Shown in pieces: positions 41,388 to 49,686 of a stretch of 64,000 nucleotides of DNA. Source of the stretch: JBDGYW01 sp964580055 (lineage in GTDB: Bacteria; Gemmatimonadota; Gemmatimonadetes; Gemmatimonadales; GWC2-71-9); NCBI GenBank assembly GCA_964580055.1, contig CAZOJI010000008.1, forward strand, positions 52,244 to 116,243, in the 5' to 3' direction. The stretch's first letter is position 1. Every line of letters begins with the position of its first letter. The position numbers and the translations under genes are program-made. The notes under the pieces are model-generated. The model ran no database searches. It was not told where the DNA came from and worked only from the letters and a program-made list of their open reading frames with translations.

Positions 41388-44225
41388 ATGCGCCGATTCA
41401 TCCTCCTAGCCGCCCTTGCGGCTCTCGCATCTCCCGGATCCATCTACGGCCAGTCGAAACGCCAACTGGACCACGATGCCTACGACATCTGGATGGAGAT
41501 AGAAGACGAGGCAATCTCGAATGACGGTCGTTGGCTCCTTTATGTCTTGGTGCCGCAAGACGGCGACGCAGAGCTACGCGTGCACAGCCTGATATCGAAT
41601 GTCTCCTACACGATGCCGCGTGGGCGCTCTCCCGAGTTCAGTGCCGACGGGAGTTTCGTGGTTACGATCGTCAAGCCGGAGCTCGAAGCCAGTCGTCAAG
41701 CCAAGCGCGAGAACAGGTCTTCGGACGAACAACCCAAGGACTCACTCGCCATCTTGAACTTGTCAAACGGAGATGTCTTCCGGGTGGCCCGAGTTAAGTC
41801 CTACGAGCTTCCCGATGAGGCCGGCGGGTGGGCGGCTTACCTGCTCGACGAAACCGCGTCGCGCGCCGACACGGCGACTTCAGGCGAAGCGGAAGTGGAG
41901 GAGGAGCAGCTCGAGGAGGAGCGCGAAGAATCGAGCCACAAGCAGAAGAAGTCGGGTACGGATCTGGTCGTTCGCAACCTCGAGTCTGGTGACGAAACCG
42001 TCGTTCACGCAGTGACCGACTACGCGTTCTCGAACGATGGAGTCCGTTTGGTCTACACTGTGTCGACCGAGAACGGGGGAGGTGACGGCGTCTACATCTT
42101 GAACGTTAACGGCGGTGAATCCTCGAGTCTCGCCGATGGTGAGGGCGTCTACAAAGCCCCCGTCTTCGACGAGGCGGGCGAACAGGTAACATTTCTGTCG
42201 AACCGTGACGACTACGATGCCGAGCAGTCGGCTTACAGTCTGTTCCATTGGAGGATGGGAATGGATGAAGCTCGAACTGTGGCCGACCATGAGCAAGCCT
42301 CCATACCCGACGGTTGGTGGGTGAGTGAGCACCAAGATCCGGCTTTCTCGGACAACGGATCGCGGGTGTTTTTCGGGACGGCGCCTCGGCCCGAGCCGGA
42401 GGTCGAGGACAGCCTATTGGAAGAGGAACGCGTGAAACTGGACATATGGCATTGGCGGGATCCTTACATACAGCCAATGCAGTTGCTCCAGGCCGACCGG
42501 GAGCGTCGGCGAACGTACCTCGCCGTTGTACATCTCGAGACCGGTGATGTGGTTCAACTCGCCACGGCGGACATGCCGGAGGTGGAAGTGGGACAGGAAG
42601 GTGACGCTGCGGTGGCGCTCGGCAGCTCGGATCTTCCCTACAGGCAGCGCATTTCCTGGGACACCCCCACGTACCACGACTACTACCTGGTTGATGTGGC
42701 GACCGGCGAGCATCTGCTCTTTCACGAGGAACTGCATGGCACGATGAGCCTTTCGCCTCACTGTGCTTACGCTGTCTGGTGGGACAACCAGGAGCTAGCC
42801 TGGTATGCCAGGGATCTCGACAGCGAGGAAGGCGTCAATCTCACCGCATCGCTGTCTGAAGCCGTTCACAACGAAGATCACGACTGGCCCTATCGTCCGA
42901 ATCCGTATGGTTCGGCCGGCTGGACCGAGGGAGACGACGAATTCCTGGTCTATGACCGCTTCGACGTGTGGGCCCTCGACCCAACGGGGCATCGTGAACC
43001 GCGGGTCGTTACTGAGGGCGCCGGCAGGCGCGACAGCCTGCGATTCCGGTACGTGGACCTGGATCCTGAAGTAGAGGCGATCGATCCCCGCGAGCCACTG
43101 GTTCTGTCCGTCTTCGACATGCAGACAAAGGCCTCGGGGTTCTATCGCGACCGAGTGCGCGGCGACCGGGAACCGCAGCGCCTGGTCCTCATGGACGTGC
43201 GTTTCTCCACGCCGACGAAGGCGGAGAACGCCAACATGGTGATGTTCACGCGAGAGAGTGTCGCGGAGTTTCCGGATCTATGGGTCAGCAACCTCGAGTT
43301 CGATAACATGAGGGAGGTGAGCGACGCGAACCCGCAACAGCAGGACTATGTATGGGCGACCGTCGAATTGGTGGATTGGCTGTCCGCCGATGGAACGCCG
43401 CTGGAGGGGTTGCTCTACAAGCCCGAGAACTTCGACCCGTCGGAGAGGTACCCAATGATGGTGTACTTCTACGAACGGAATTCCCACAACCTGCACGCTC
43501 ATTACCCGCCCGTCCCGCACCGATCCGTGATTCGGCCGACCTTCTACGCGAGCCGGGGATACATCGTCTTCATTCCCGACATCGTGTACCAAGTCGGGTA
43601 TCCCGGTGAGAGCGCGATGGACGCGGTCATCCCCGGAACGTTGCAGTTGGCGCGCGAGGATTACGTGGACGAGGAGAACATCGGGGTCCAGGGGCACAGT
43701 TGGGGCGGCTATCAGATTGCCTACATGGTGACGGAGACGAACCTGTTCAAAGCGGCCGGGGCCGGGGCAATCGTTTCAAACATGGTCAGCGCATACGGTG
43801 GGATTCGATGGGGTTCGGGAATGAGCCGCATGTTCCAGTATGAAAAGACTCAGAGCAGGATAGGTGCCACACTCTGGGAAGCGCCGCTGAGGTACATAGA
43901 GAATTCCCCGATATTCTGGGCGGACAAGGTTGAGACACCGCTGCTGATGATGCACAACGATCACGACGGCGCCGTGCCCTGGTACCAGGGCATCGAGATG
44001 TTCGTGGCGCTGAGGCGCCTCAACAAACCCGTCTGGATGGTGAACTATAATGACGAGCCCCACTGGCCGACATCCTACGCAAATAAACGGGACTGGAATA
44101 TCCGGATGCAGCAGTTCTTCGATCACTACCTGAAGGGCGCGCCGGCACCGGTCTGGCTGGCCGAGGGTATTCCTGCGGTTCGCAAAGGTGGAACCTTGGG
44201 ACTCGAAGAGGCGGACGGACGGTAG
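41388..44225 (+). CDS. Secreted S9 family (prolyl-oligopeptidase-like) peptidase, 945 aa
   Basis: ATG 41388 opens a signal peptide (MRRFILLAALAALASPGSIY); the frame's extra 41 upstream codons lack any sign of coding. A beta-propeller with repeated strand patterns fills about 40-640 and contains a glutamate-rich insert near 165-200 (EVEEEQLEEEREE). The alpha/beta-hydrolase domain has the nucleophile in GHSWGGYQ, the aspartate in MHNDHDGAVPW and the histidine in YNDEPHWP. Such enzymes cut peptides from small substrates; the insert is unusual. Convergent neighbour on the right is the cupin remnant. Confidence 0.9.
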   Translation: MRRFILLAALAALASPGSIYGQSKRQLDHDAYDIWMEIEDEAISNDGRWLLYVLVPQDGDAELRVHSLISNVSYTMPRGRSPEFSADGSFVVTIVKPELEASRQAKRENRSSDEQPKDSLAILNLSNGDVFRVARVKSYELPDEAGGWAAYLLDETASRADTATSGEAEVEEEQLEEEREESSHKQKKSGTDLVVRNLESGDETVVHAVTDYAFSNDGVRLVYTVSTENGGGDGVYILNVNGGESSSLADGEGVYKAPVFDEAGEQVTFLSNRDDYDAEQSAYSLFHWRMGMDEARTVADHEQASIPDGWWVSEHQDPAFSDNGSRVFFGTAPRPEPEVEDSLLEEERVKLDIWHWRDPYIQPMQLLQADRERRRTYLAVVHLETGDVVQLATADMPEVEVGQEGDAAVALGSSDLPYRQRISWDTPTYHDYYLVDVATGEHLLFHEELHGTMSLSPHCAYAVWWDNQELAWYARDLDSEEGVNLTASLSEAVHNEDHDWPYRPNPYGSAGWTEGDDEFLVYDRFDVWALDPTGHREPRVVTEGAGRRDSLRFRYVDLDPEVEAIDPREPLVLSVFDMQTKASGFYRDRVRGDREPQRLVLMDVRFSTPTKAENANMVMFTRESVAEFPDLWVSNLEFDNMREVSDANPQQQDYVWATVELVDWLSADGTPLEGLLYKPENFDPSERYPMMVYFYERNSHNLHAHYPPVPHRSVIRPTFYASRGYIVFIPDIVYQVGYPGESAMDAVIPGTLQLAREDYVDEENIGVQGHSWGGYQIAYMVTETNLFKAAGAGAIVSNMVSAYGGIRWGSGMSRMFQYEKTQSRIGATLWEAPLRYIENSPIFWADKVETPLLMMHNDHDGAVPWYQGIEMFVALRRLNKPVWMVNYNDEPHWPTSYANKRDWNIRMQQFFDHYLKGAPAPVWLAEGIPAVRKGGTLGLEEADGR

Positions 44226-44344
44226 CTAAGGCCCCACTTTGTTATCGGACAGCCAATACCGAAGAGGCTCGGGCAAGTGCAGCGGTTCGGCATTCCGTGT
44301 TGCGACACGCCGCCGCCATGCAGCGGCTTGCGCCACCGCGGAGG

Positions 44345-44470
44345 GCTTTTCATGCGCGCTATGCTGACACTACTGGTGCCGGTGTTGAGCCTTCCGAAAA
44401 ACTCCTGTATGACCTTTGGCTTGTTTCCTGCAACGGTGATTTCCGTGGGTGAACCAATGTGCTCATCCAT
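44345..44470 (-). pseudogene. N-terminal remnant of a cupin-domain protein
   Basis: From ATG 44470 the minus strand reads MDEHIGSPTEITVAGNKPKV and then IQEFFGRLNTGTSSVSIARM, the typical opening of a small single-domain cupin family (V-A-G-N-x-P-K-x-I-x-E-F-x-G-R-x-N-x-G, V-S-[IV]-A-R-M). After KS the similarity stops: the expected SPAGW..PGQTPEFDE metal-binding part is missing and the frame continues as basic low-complexity sequence to 44126. So about 42 codons remain of a protein of about 115. The region 44226-44578 otherwise holds no gene that I can support. Confidence 0.55.
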
Positions 44471-44578
44471 GAGTGACGTTGTTGCTGGAGATATCTTGCA
44501 GTCCGAGCATCTTTTTTCGCGGCGACCTGATTGTATGGTTTCCTGGAACAAACAGAGGCCCTTTTCGTAACCCTACAG

Positions 44579-45907
44579 ATGAATAGCACGCGACTTCGAA
44601 TTGTAACTGTCTGCTTCCTCACAGGTCTGCTCGCATCCGGTTGCGGAGGAGGAGGGGAACGCAGCGTTTTTGCTGGATACGTCCCACACGAGCGCTACGA
44701 GTACGGATTGCGGGCGGCCGGTCTGCATCTGACGGCTTTGGGAAAGGATTGGTTGACTGCGGCGGAACGAGCGCTGGAGGCGCCCGTGCAGATCTCCACT
44801 CCTTACAGCGAGGTCAGTTACCTGGATCCGAGCGAGGCAGGTGCGGTCGGTTACAGGGTGAAGCTCCAGAGAGGTGAGAAGATCGCTGCGAGGTTCGAGT
44901 TGGGCAGTGATACGACTTTCCTTGTCTTCCTCGATATGTTCGTTATGCCGACAGGTGCGCGGCGCAAGCCGGTGCTTCTAACCAGCGCTGACACCGGTTC
45001 GCACGAAATCGAGTACGTTGCGCGACGCGATGGAGATTACGTCGTTCGTGTACAGCCGGAGTTGCTGCGTGGAGGTCGCTACACCGTAACCGTTGAGGTG
45101 GGAGGGTCTCTCGGCTTCCCTGTCGAGGGTCACGATCATGCCGCTATACGGAGTTTTTGGGGTGATTGGAGAGTCGGTGGGCGCACCCATCAGGGAGTGG
45201 ACATATTCGCCCCGCGCGGCACCCCGGTGTTGGCGGCGACCGACGGTACAGTGCGCAGCACGCGGGCCAACAGGCTGGGCGGCAAAGTCGTGTGGCTCCG
45301 TGACGGTATTGGTAGATCGCACTACTACGCCCATTTGGACAGCCAGGTGGTCCGTCGGGGAGACAGGGTGAAGGCCGGAGACACGCTTGGATTCGTAGGC
45401 AACACTGGTAACGCACGCACGACGCCGCCGCATCTCCACTTCGGCATTGCGTATCGCGGTTGGTTCGATCCGCTACCGGCCCTCGCTTCACGGTCCGTTC
45501 CCCCGCCCCGGTTCTCGGGTGACGGGGATCTAGTGGGTACTGTGGTGAGGGCACGGTCCGAACGCGCCAGAGTGAGATTGCTTCCCGCAGCGCGTTCGAG
45601 TGCACTCGCTACTCTGGTCCGTCACACGCCTGTCACGGTGATCGCTGGAACGGGGCGATGGTATCGTGTGTTGCTTCCAAACGGTACGATCGGATTCGTT
45701 GAAACGCGCTTCGTCGAGCCAGCAGACCGTCCTATCCGCAGCGAGCTACTGGCGACCGGTGCGGTGCTGCGCAGTTCGCCCATACATACGGCTACCGCAA
45801 CCGATAGCCTGATTGCGGGGCAAGAGGTTCCAGTACTGGGCACGTACGGTGAGTTCTTGTTTGTTCAAGCTCCGAGCGGGCGAGCAGGATGGTTGGTTCT
45901 GGAATAG
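44579..45907 (+). CDS. M23 (LytM-type) lipoprotein with SH3-like C-terminus, 442 aa
   Basis: ATG 44579 gives a lipoprotein signal ending LASGC (cysteine near residue 22) followed by GGGG. The first third (about 30-180) is beta-rich, like pre-peptidase domains. The LytM domain has FWGDWRVGGRTHQGVDIFAP with H and D ligands, HYYAHLDSQ and PHLHFG. The last 150 residues hold two SH3-like units (VRARSERARVRLLPAARSSA; VLRSSPIHTATATDSLIAGQ) that usually hold peptidoglycan. It should cut or remodel cell wall from the periplasm. The longer frame (44531) lacks a ribosome site. Confidence 0.88.
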   Translation: MNSTRLRIVTVCFLTGLLASGCGGGGERSVFAGYVPHERYEYGLRAAGLHLTALGKDWLTAAERALEAPVQISTPYSEVSYLDPSEAGAVGYRVKLQRGEKIAARFELGSDTTFLVFLDMFVMPTGARRKPVLLTSADTGSHEIEYVARRDGDYVVRVQPELLRGGRYTVTVEVGGSLGFPVEGHDHAAIRSFWGDWRVGGRTHQGVDIFAPRGTPVLAATDGTVRSTRANRLGGKVVWLRDGIGRSHYYAHLDSQVVRRGDRVKAGDTLGFVGNTGNARTTPPHLHFGIAYRGWFDPLPALASRSVPPPRFSGDGDLVGTVVRARSERARVRLLPAARSSALATLVRHTPVTVIAGTGRWYRVLLPNGTIGFVETRFVEPADRPIRSELLATGAVLRSSPIHTATATDSLIAGQEVPVLGTYGEFLFVQAPSGRAGWLVLE

Positions 45908-45942
45908 GCTGCGGGGCGAGCCGCAGCCTCGACAGGTTTTGG

Positions 45943-46665
45943 CTAGCTCTCGACTGAAGAACTAGTTCTCCGCCGATCGCGTTGCATTGCAGGTGTCAGG
46001 CGGACAGCCGCGCGAGCTGGTGTGGGAGAGAAACGCCGAGTCTCCGCAATGAGTCTGGATGCTACGTGCAGCCACGGCGCGCCAAGCCTATGGCCCACGG
46101 GATGCGCGTTCTGAATTGCCGAGATGAATCCTTCGGCGTCGGAGAAGTCACGCAGCTCCGTGTAGGCTCTCCCGAACTCCCATGGGAAATGTGCATCGGA
46201 ACTCGCAGCGCCTGGGAGACCTCTTTCCGCTGCCGCAGCGGCCGCGCGCCGGTTCCACCCTGGCAGGAACGCCCGGGAGTTGAATACCTCTACGACATCG
46301 GCGTCGGCGAGCGCCAAATCGGCGTGCTTTTGGGCACCCCAAGCGTAGGCGAACGGGTGAGGTGCGTATACTAGCCCGCCCTGGGCTCGCACGGTGCGAA
46401 TGGTTTCAGCCACCGCTTGGCCCGACTCGATCAACTCGGTTAGAAACAATCCAATGATATGAGTGCCATCGTCGCAGTGTATCTCTTCCCCGACGATTAC
46501 GCGCTCGGGAAATTTTCTATGTGCCTCGATGGCGCCATCGATCTCTCGATGATCGGTAATGGCCACCTTGTCCAGACCGGTGGAAACAGCCGCTTCAACG
46601 AGGTCGAGCGGCGACATCCACCCATCCTGGGAAACTGAAGAATGGCAGTGTAAGTCGATACGCAT
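45943..46665 (-). CDS. PHP-domain metal-dependent phosphoesterase, 240 aa
   Basis: ATG 46665 starts at MRIDLHCHSSVSQDGWMSP with the H-x-H metal motif. Then come VAITDHREIDGAI, VIVGEEIHCDDGTHIIGLF, GGLVYAPHPFAYAW, VEVFNSR and AASSDAHFPWEFG, which supply the remaining ligands of the trinuclear site. This is the TrpH/YciV-like group acting on nucleotides or short oligonucleotide ends. It is codirectional with uppS upstream, with 138 bases between. Confidence 0.88.
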   Translation of the reverse strand: MRIDLHCHSSVSQDGWMSPLDLVEAAVSTGLDKVAITDHREIDGAIEAHRKFPERVIVGEEIHCDDGTHIIGLFLTELIESGQAVAETIRTVRAQGGLVYAPHPFAYAWGAQKHADLALADADVVEVFNSRAFLPGWNRRAAAAAAERGLPGAASSDAHFPWEFGRAYTELRDFSDAEGFISAIQNAHPVGHRLGAPWLHVASRLIAETRRFSPTPARAAVRLTPAMQRDRRRTSSSVES

Positions 46666-46803
46666 GCGAAGGAATCCTTCAGCAGGTTTGATGCCACCGG
46701 CGTGCCTGGGCAAAGCGAAGTGCGATGCCGTGCTCTAAAATCTCGGACCAATCGCTCGGCTCGAATTGGAGAAGATCAACTCGACGCCTGAGAGATCTTG
46801 ACA

Positions 46804-47526
46804 TCAACCGGCATTCGCGGCGGCAACCTGCTCCGGGAGTGCGCCGAACTTCCGCACCCTTCGGTTGAAATCTGAAACTGCGAGCGCTAGGTCAGGTTGT
46901 CGGAAATCCGGCCACAGTACAGTTGTACTATAGAACTCCGCGTACGCGGTCTCCCACAACAGGAAATCGGACAGTCGTTGTTCACCGGCGGTTCGAATCA
47001 CGAGATCCACGTCGGGCGTTTCGCCGGAGATATGTTTCGCCATAAGCTCCGGAGATATTTCCTCCGGAGCCAGAGTACCGCGCTCGACGTTCTTCGCCAG
47101 ATTGGCTGCCGCTTGGGCGATCGCCCAACGCGAGCTGTAGTCCAGGGCGAGTCGAAGGTGTAGCCGCGAGCAGTCACCGGTTGCACTCTCCAACTCCTCC
47201 ACAGCATCCACCGCCGCGCGTGGCAGCCGGTCGCGGCGTCCGATTGCCGAAACCTTCACGCCGTTAGCGATCAACTCGTCGTGTTCACGTCGGCAGTATT
47301 CGCGCAACATCCAGAACAGCCGGCCAACTTCCATCGCCGGCCGTTTCCAGTTGTCGGCGGAGAACGCATAAAGGGTCAGGGTAGTAATCCCTTGGCCCGG
47401 CGCACCGCGCACTATATCCCGGACACTGTCCACTCCCGCCTGATGACCACGCCATCTAGGCATTCGGCGGGTTTTTGCCCAGCGTCCGTTCCCATCCATG
47501 ATGATTCCAACGTGAATCCCGCTCAT
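46804..47526 (-). CDS. uppS: Undecaprenyl diphosphate synthase (cis-prenyltransferase), 240 aa
   Basis: Builds the C55 lipid carrier for peptidoglycan and other polysaccharides from FPP and IPP. Motifs: HVGIIMDGNGRWAKTRRMPR with the metal aspartate, GHQAGVDSVRDIVRGA, LTLYAFSADNWKRP, LRLALDYSSRWAI, and the IPP-binding DLVIRTAGEQRLSDFLLWET with AYAEFYSTTVLWPDF. Length is usual (230-255). The start overlaps the winged-helix regulator stop (ATGA), an unusual neighbour for this essential gene. Confidence 0.94.
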   Translation of the reverse strand: MSGIHVGIIMDGNGRWAKTRRMPRWRGHQAGVDSVRDIVRGAPGQGITTLTLYAFSADNWKRPAMEVGRLFWMLREYCRREHDELIANGVKVSAIGRRDRLPRAAVDAVEELESATGDCSRLHLRLALDYSSRWAIAQAAANLAKNVERGTLAPEEISPELMAKHISGETPDVDLVIRTAGEQRLSDFLLWETAYAEFYSTTVLWPDFRQPDLALAVSDFNRRVRKFGALPEQVAAANAG

Positions 47527-47846
47527 TTCTTCTCCAACGCATCCCTTGCCTCGTTGAGGAGGGCTTCCATGTTTACCAAGTAAGTTTCCAACGCCGCACG
47601 TCCCTTCGACGTGAGGCGATACTCCGTTCTGGGTTTGCGATCTTCGAACCCCTTTTTCACGGCTATGTAGCCGGCTGTCTCAAGCCTGCGGGCGTGCACG
47701 CTCAAGTTGCCATCGCTCGTTTTGAGTATTGTCTTGAGGTCGCCAAAGCTGAGACTCTCCTCGGCGGCCAAGGCAGACACGATGCCGAGCCGCATCCGTT
47801 CGTGGATGAGACGATCCAGCTCGTCAGCGTCGCCGTTACCCACCAT
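47523..47846 (-). CDS. Winged-helix transcriptional regulator (ArsR/PadR-like, HTH_34 type), 107 aa
   Basis: Compact winged-helix protein: IHERMRLGIVSALAAEESLS, FGDLKTILKTSDGNLSVHAR as the helix-turn-helix, RLETAGYIAVKKGFEDRKPRT with the wing, EYRLTSKGRAALETYLVNME and a closing coiled helix. The D-G-N-L-[ST]-x-H-x-x-x-L pattern is the mark of the HTH_34 family of small regulators, which often sit with a membrane protein gene. Here that gene is directly upstream (11-base overlap), and uppS directly downstream. Confidence 0.88.
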   Translation of the reverse strand: MVGNGDADELDRLIHERMRLGIVSALAAEESLSFGDLKTILKTSDGNLSVHARRLETAGYIAVKKGFEDRKPRTEYRLTSKGRAALETYLVNMEALLNEARDALEKK

Positions 47847-48417
47847 GTCTCCAAGTGATGTCCAACCCCGCCACGATGTGGAGGCCGCCGAATCCGACGC
47901 CCAGCATCACCAATCCCAACCCCGGTTGTATCAGGGCCACTGCGCCGAGTACCAAGAAGATCGCTCCCATCCAGCGGATGGCGCGCACCGAAAAGGTGCC
48001 TCCCGCCGCGACGCCCGCGCCGTAGAGCGCAAGCCAAGTGCCGGGCAGCAACTGTGAAGCGCCGTCGTGTACGAGTGCATAAGTGAGCAACGCGCCTGCG
48101 ACGAGAACCGGCACGACCACCCAGAAGACGCGGCGGAGCACTCCTGACCAGACGGGTTCGCCGATCTGATGTGCTTTCATGGCGTTCGCTATGCTCGCAG
48201 CGACCACAGATATGAACGCGGCGGGAATCCATACGTAGAGGTCAGCGGGAGTGCGGCGTAGCCACGCGAGCCACGTCGCGAGAAGCCCGACCGCGCCGCT
48301 TACGATGAGCCCCCATCCCGACACGGCCGTATAGGTTGACGCAGACTCCATAGTGCGGCGTATATAGTCGAGGGTTTCTTTTGCGTCTCGTTGGTCTTTT
48401 GGCTTCGAGGTGGTCAC
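47836..48417 (-). CDS. Integral membrane protein paired with regulator, 193 aa
   Basis: Start GTG 48417 behind TTGGAGG (VTTSKPKDQRDAKETLDYIRRTMESA). The upstream 85-codon extension of the frame runs through an AT-rich likely promoter. After a cytoplasmic head of about 35 residues there are six hydrophobic segments (for example GWGLIVSGAVGLLATWLAWL, WIPAAFISVVAASIANAM, VFWVVVPVLVAGALLTYALV). No catalytic motif. Its coupling with an HTH_34 regulator is a common pair of unknown role. Confidence 0.75.
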   Translation of the reverse strand: MTTSKPKDQRDAKETLDYIRRTMESASTYTAVSGWGLIVSGAVGLLATWLAWLRRTPADLYVWIPAAFISVVAASIANAMKAHQIGEPVWSGVLRRVFWVVVPVLVAGALLTYALVHDGASQLLPGTWLALYGAGVAAGGTFSVRAIRWMGAIFLVLGAVALIQPGLGLVMLGVGFGGLHIVAGLDITWRHGG

Positions 48418-48741
48418 CGAGCCTCCAATCGCATCTGGGGCAGGAAAGAACTTTATGCTGCAAAGTAAAAAGAGCGAACAATAGCGCAAGGGTTTTTCAC
48501 CTGCTGCACGTTGATCGCAAATCTGAGGGATTGCTACGGTTGAACGGGCGTGCGATTCCAGTCTTGCGGAACACACTGCCGAACCCTGGGAACCTGTATG
48601 ATTGGGCGCTGGACGCGCCTGGAGGTCCCAAAGAGACGACATTTCCTTGGGGCTTGAATGACCCCGCTCCACCAGATTAGAATCTTTGCGCTATCGGTGG
48701 GATGAATCTTTCGCGTGGATTCCAGCTAGGAAGACGGTATT
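48418..48741. other. Divergent intergenic region, 324 bases
   Basis: Lies between the membrane-protein gene (minus) and the ABC ATPase gene (plus). It must hold both promoters. An AT-rich stretch near 48450-48500 is on the side of the minus-strand gene. Neither a convincing -35/-10 pair nor a coding frame or structured RNA could be supported. Confidence 0.4.
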
Positions 48742-49686
48742 ATGACATTACTCACTCTCAACGATGTCTCCAAGAGCTTCGGGCCGGTAAGGGCAGTGGA
48801 CGGAGCTTCTTTCTCGGTGGACCGGGGCCAAGTAGTCGGTTTCCTGGGGCCCAATGGGGCCGGGAAGTCTACGACCATGAGGATTATCAACCAGCTGTTC
48901 GAGCCAGATTCGGGATATATCCTCTTTGACGGCGAACCGCTGCCGGAGGTGTCGCGGGATGCGAAACGTCGCATTGGCTATCTTGCTGAGAACAACCCGC
49001 TGTACGGGGAAATGCTCACCTCGGAGTATCTCGGGTTCGTTGCAGACCTGCGCGAAATTGCGGGAACTGAACGGCAAGGAGCCATCGATGATGCTGTGGC
49101 GGCCACTGGCATTGCCGAGGTGTTCTACCGGCAGATAGGCAACCTGTCCAAGGGCTACAAGCAGCGCGTCGGGCTTGCACAGGCTATTCTCCACCGTCCG
49201 GATCTCTTGATTCTCGATGAACCGACGGAGGGACTGGATCCCAACCAGCGAATCGAAATCCGCAGGCTCATCGCCGATCTGGGAAGGGATCACACGGTGG
49301 TTCTGTCCACGCACGTCTTACCAGAGGTTCAGCACACCTGCACGCGCCTGCTGATCATTCATGAGGGTAGAATCGCTGCCGACGGTCCAGTAGATGAGCT
49401 CGTCGCACAGGCCAGCGGTGCCGTGCGTATTGCGGTGGGGATAAAGGGAGCCGGAGCCGCGGAGGCAATACGTGGAATCGAGGGAGTGCGGCAGGTGGAT
49501 GATTCTCTAGATGAGGTTGATGGCCTCAAGTTGTTGACCGTCACTGCGGACAGCTCGACTGACGTCCGGCCCGGTATCTTCGACCTGGCGAAGGCTCGTG
49601 ACTGGACTCTTTACGAACTGCATCAGGAAACCCGCAGCTTGGAAGATCTCTTCCGCGAACTCACCTCCGGAACGGGGTCGGTATAA
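48742..49686 (+). CDS. ABC-2 type transporter ATPase (GldA-like), 314 aa
   Basis: ATP-binding subunit: Walker A FLGPNGAGKSTTMR, Q-loop region GYLAENNPLYGEMLTSEYL, signature LSKGYKQRVGLAQAI, Walker B LLILDEPTEGLDPNQRIE and switch H in STHVLPEVQ. The C-terminal 80 residues (VRIAVGIKGAGAAEAIRGIEG) form the extra domain seen in GldA and drug-export ATPases. It overlaps the following fused permease gene by one base (TAATG). The three-gene set resembles the gliding-motility-linked GldA/F/G transporter. Confidence 0.92.
   Translation: MTLLTLNDVSKSFGPVRAVDGASFSVDRGQVVGFLGPNGAGKSTTMRIINQLFEPDSGYILFDGEPLPEVSRDAKRRIGYLAENNPLYGEMLTSEYLGFVADLREIAGTERQGAIDDAVAATGIAEVFYRQIGNLSKGYKQRVGLAQAILHRPDLLILDEPTEGLDPNQRIEIRRLIADLGRDHTVVLSTHVLPEVQHTCTRLLIIHEGRIAADGPVDELVAQASGAVRIAVGIKGAGAAEAIRGIEGVRQVDDSLDEVDGLKLLTVTADSSTDVRPGIFDLAKARDWTLYELHQETRSLEDLFRELTSGTGSV

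Noticed and set aside
46970..47010. tRNA-like T-arm string (GGTTCGAATC)
   Set aside because: It lies within the uppS coding sequence (motif region VIRTAGEQ), with no cloverleaf around it.
48418..48672. 85-codon N-terminal extension of the membrane protein and a 99-codon plus-strand frame in the same place
   Set aside because: No ribosome site or family likeness; GTG 48417 has TTGGAGG directly before it, and the region is AT-rich as expected for a promoter.
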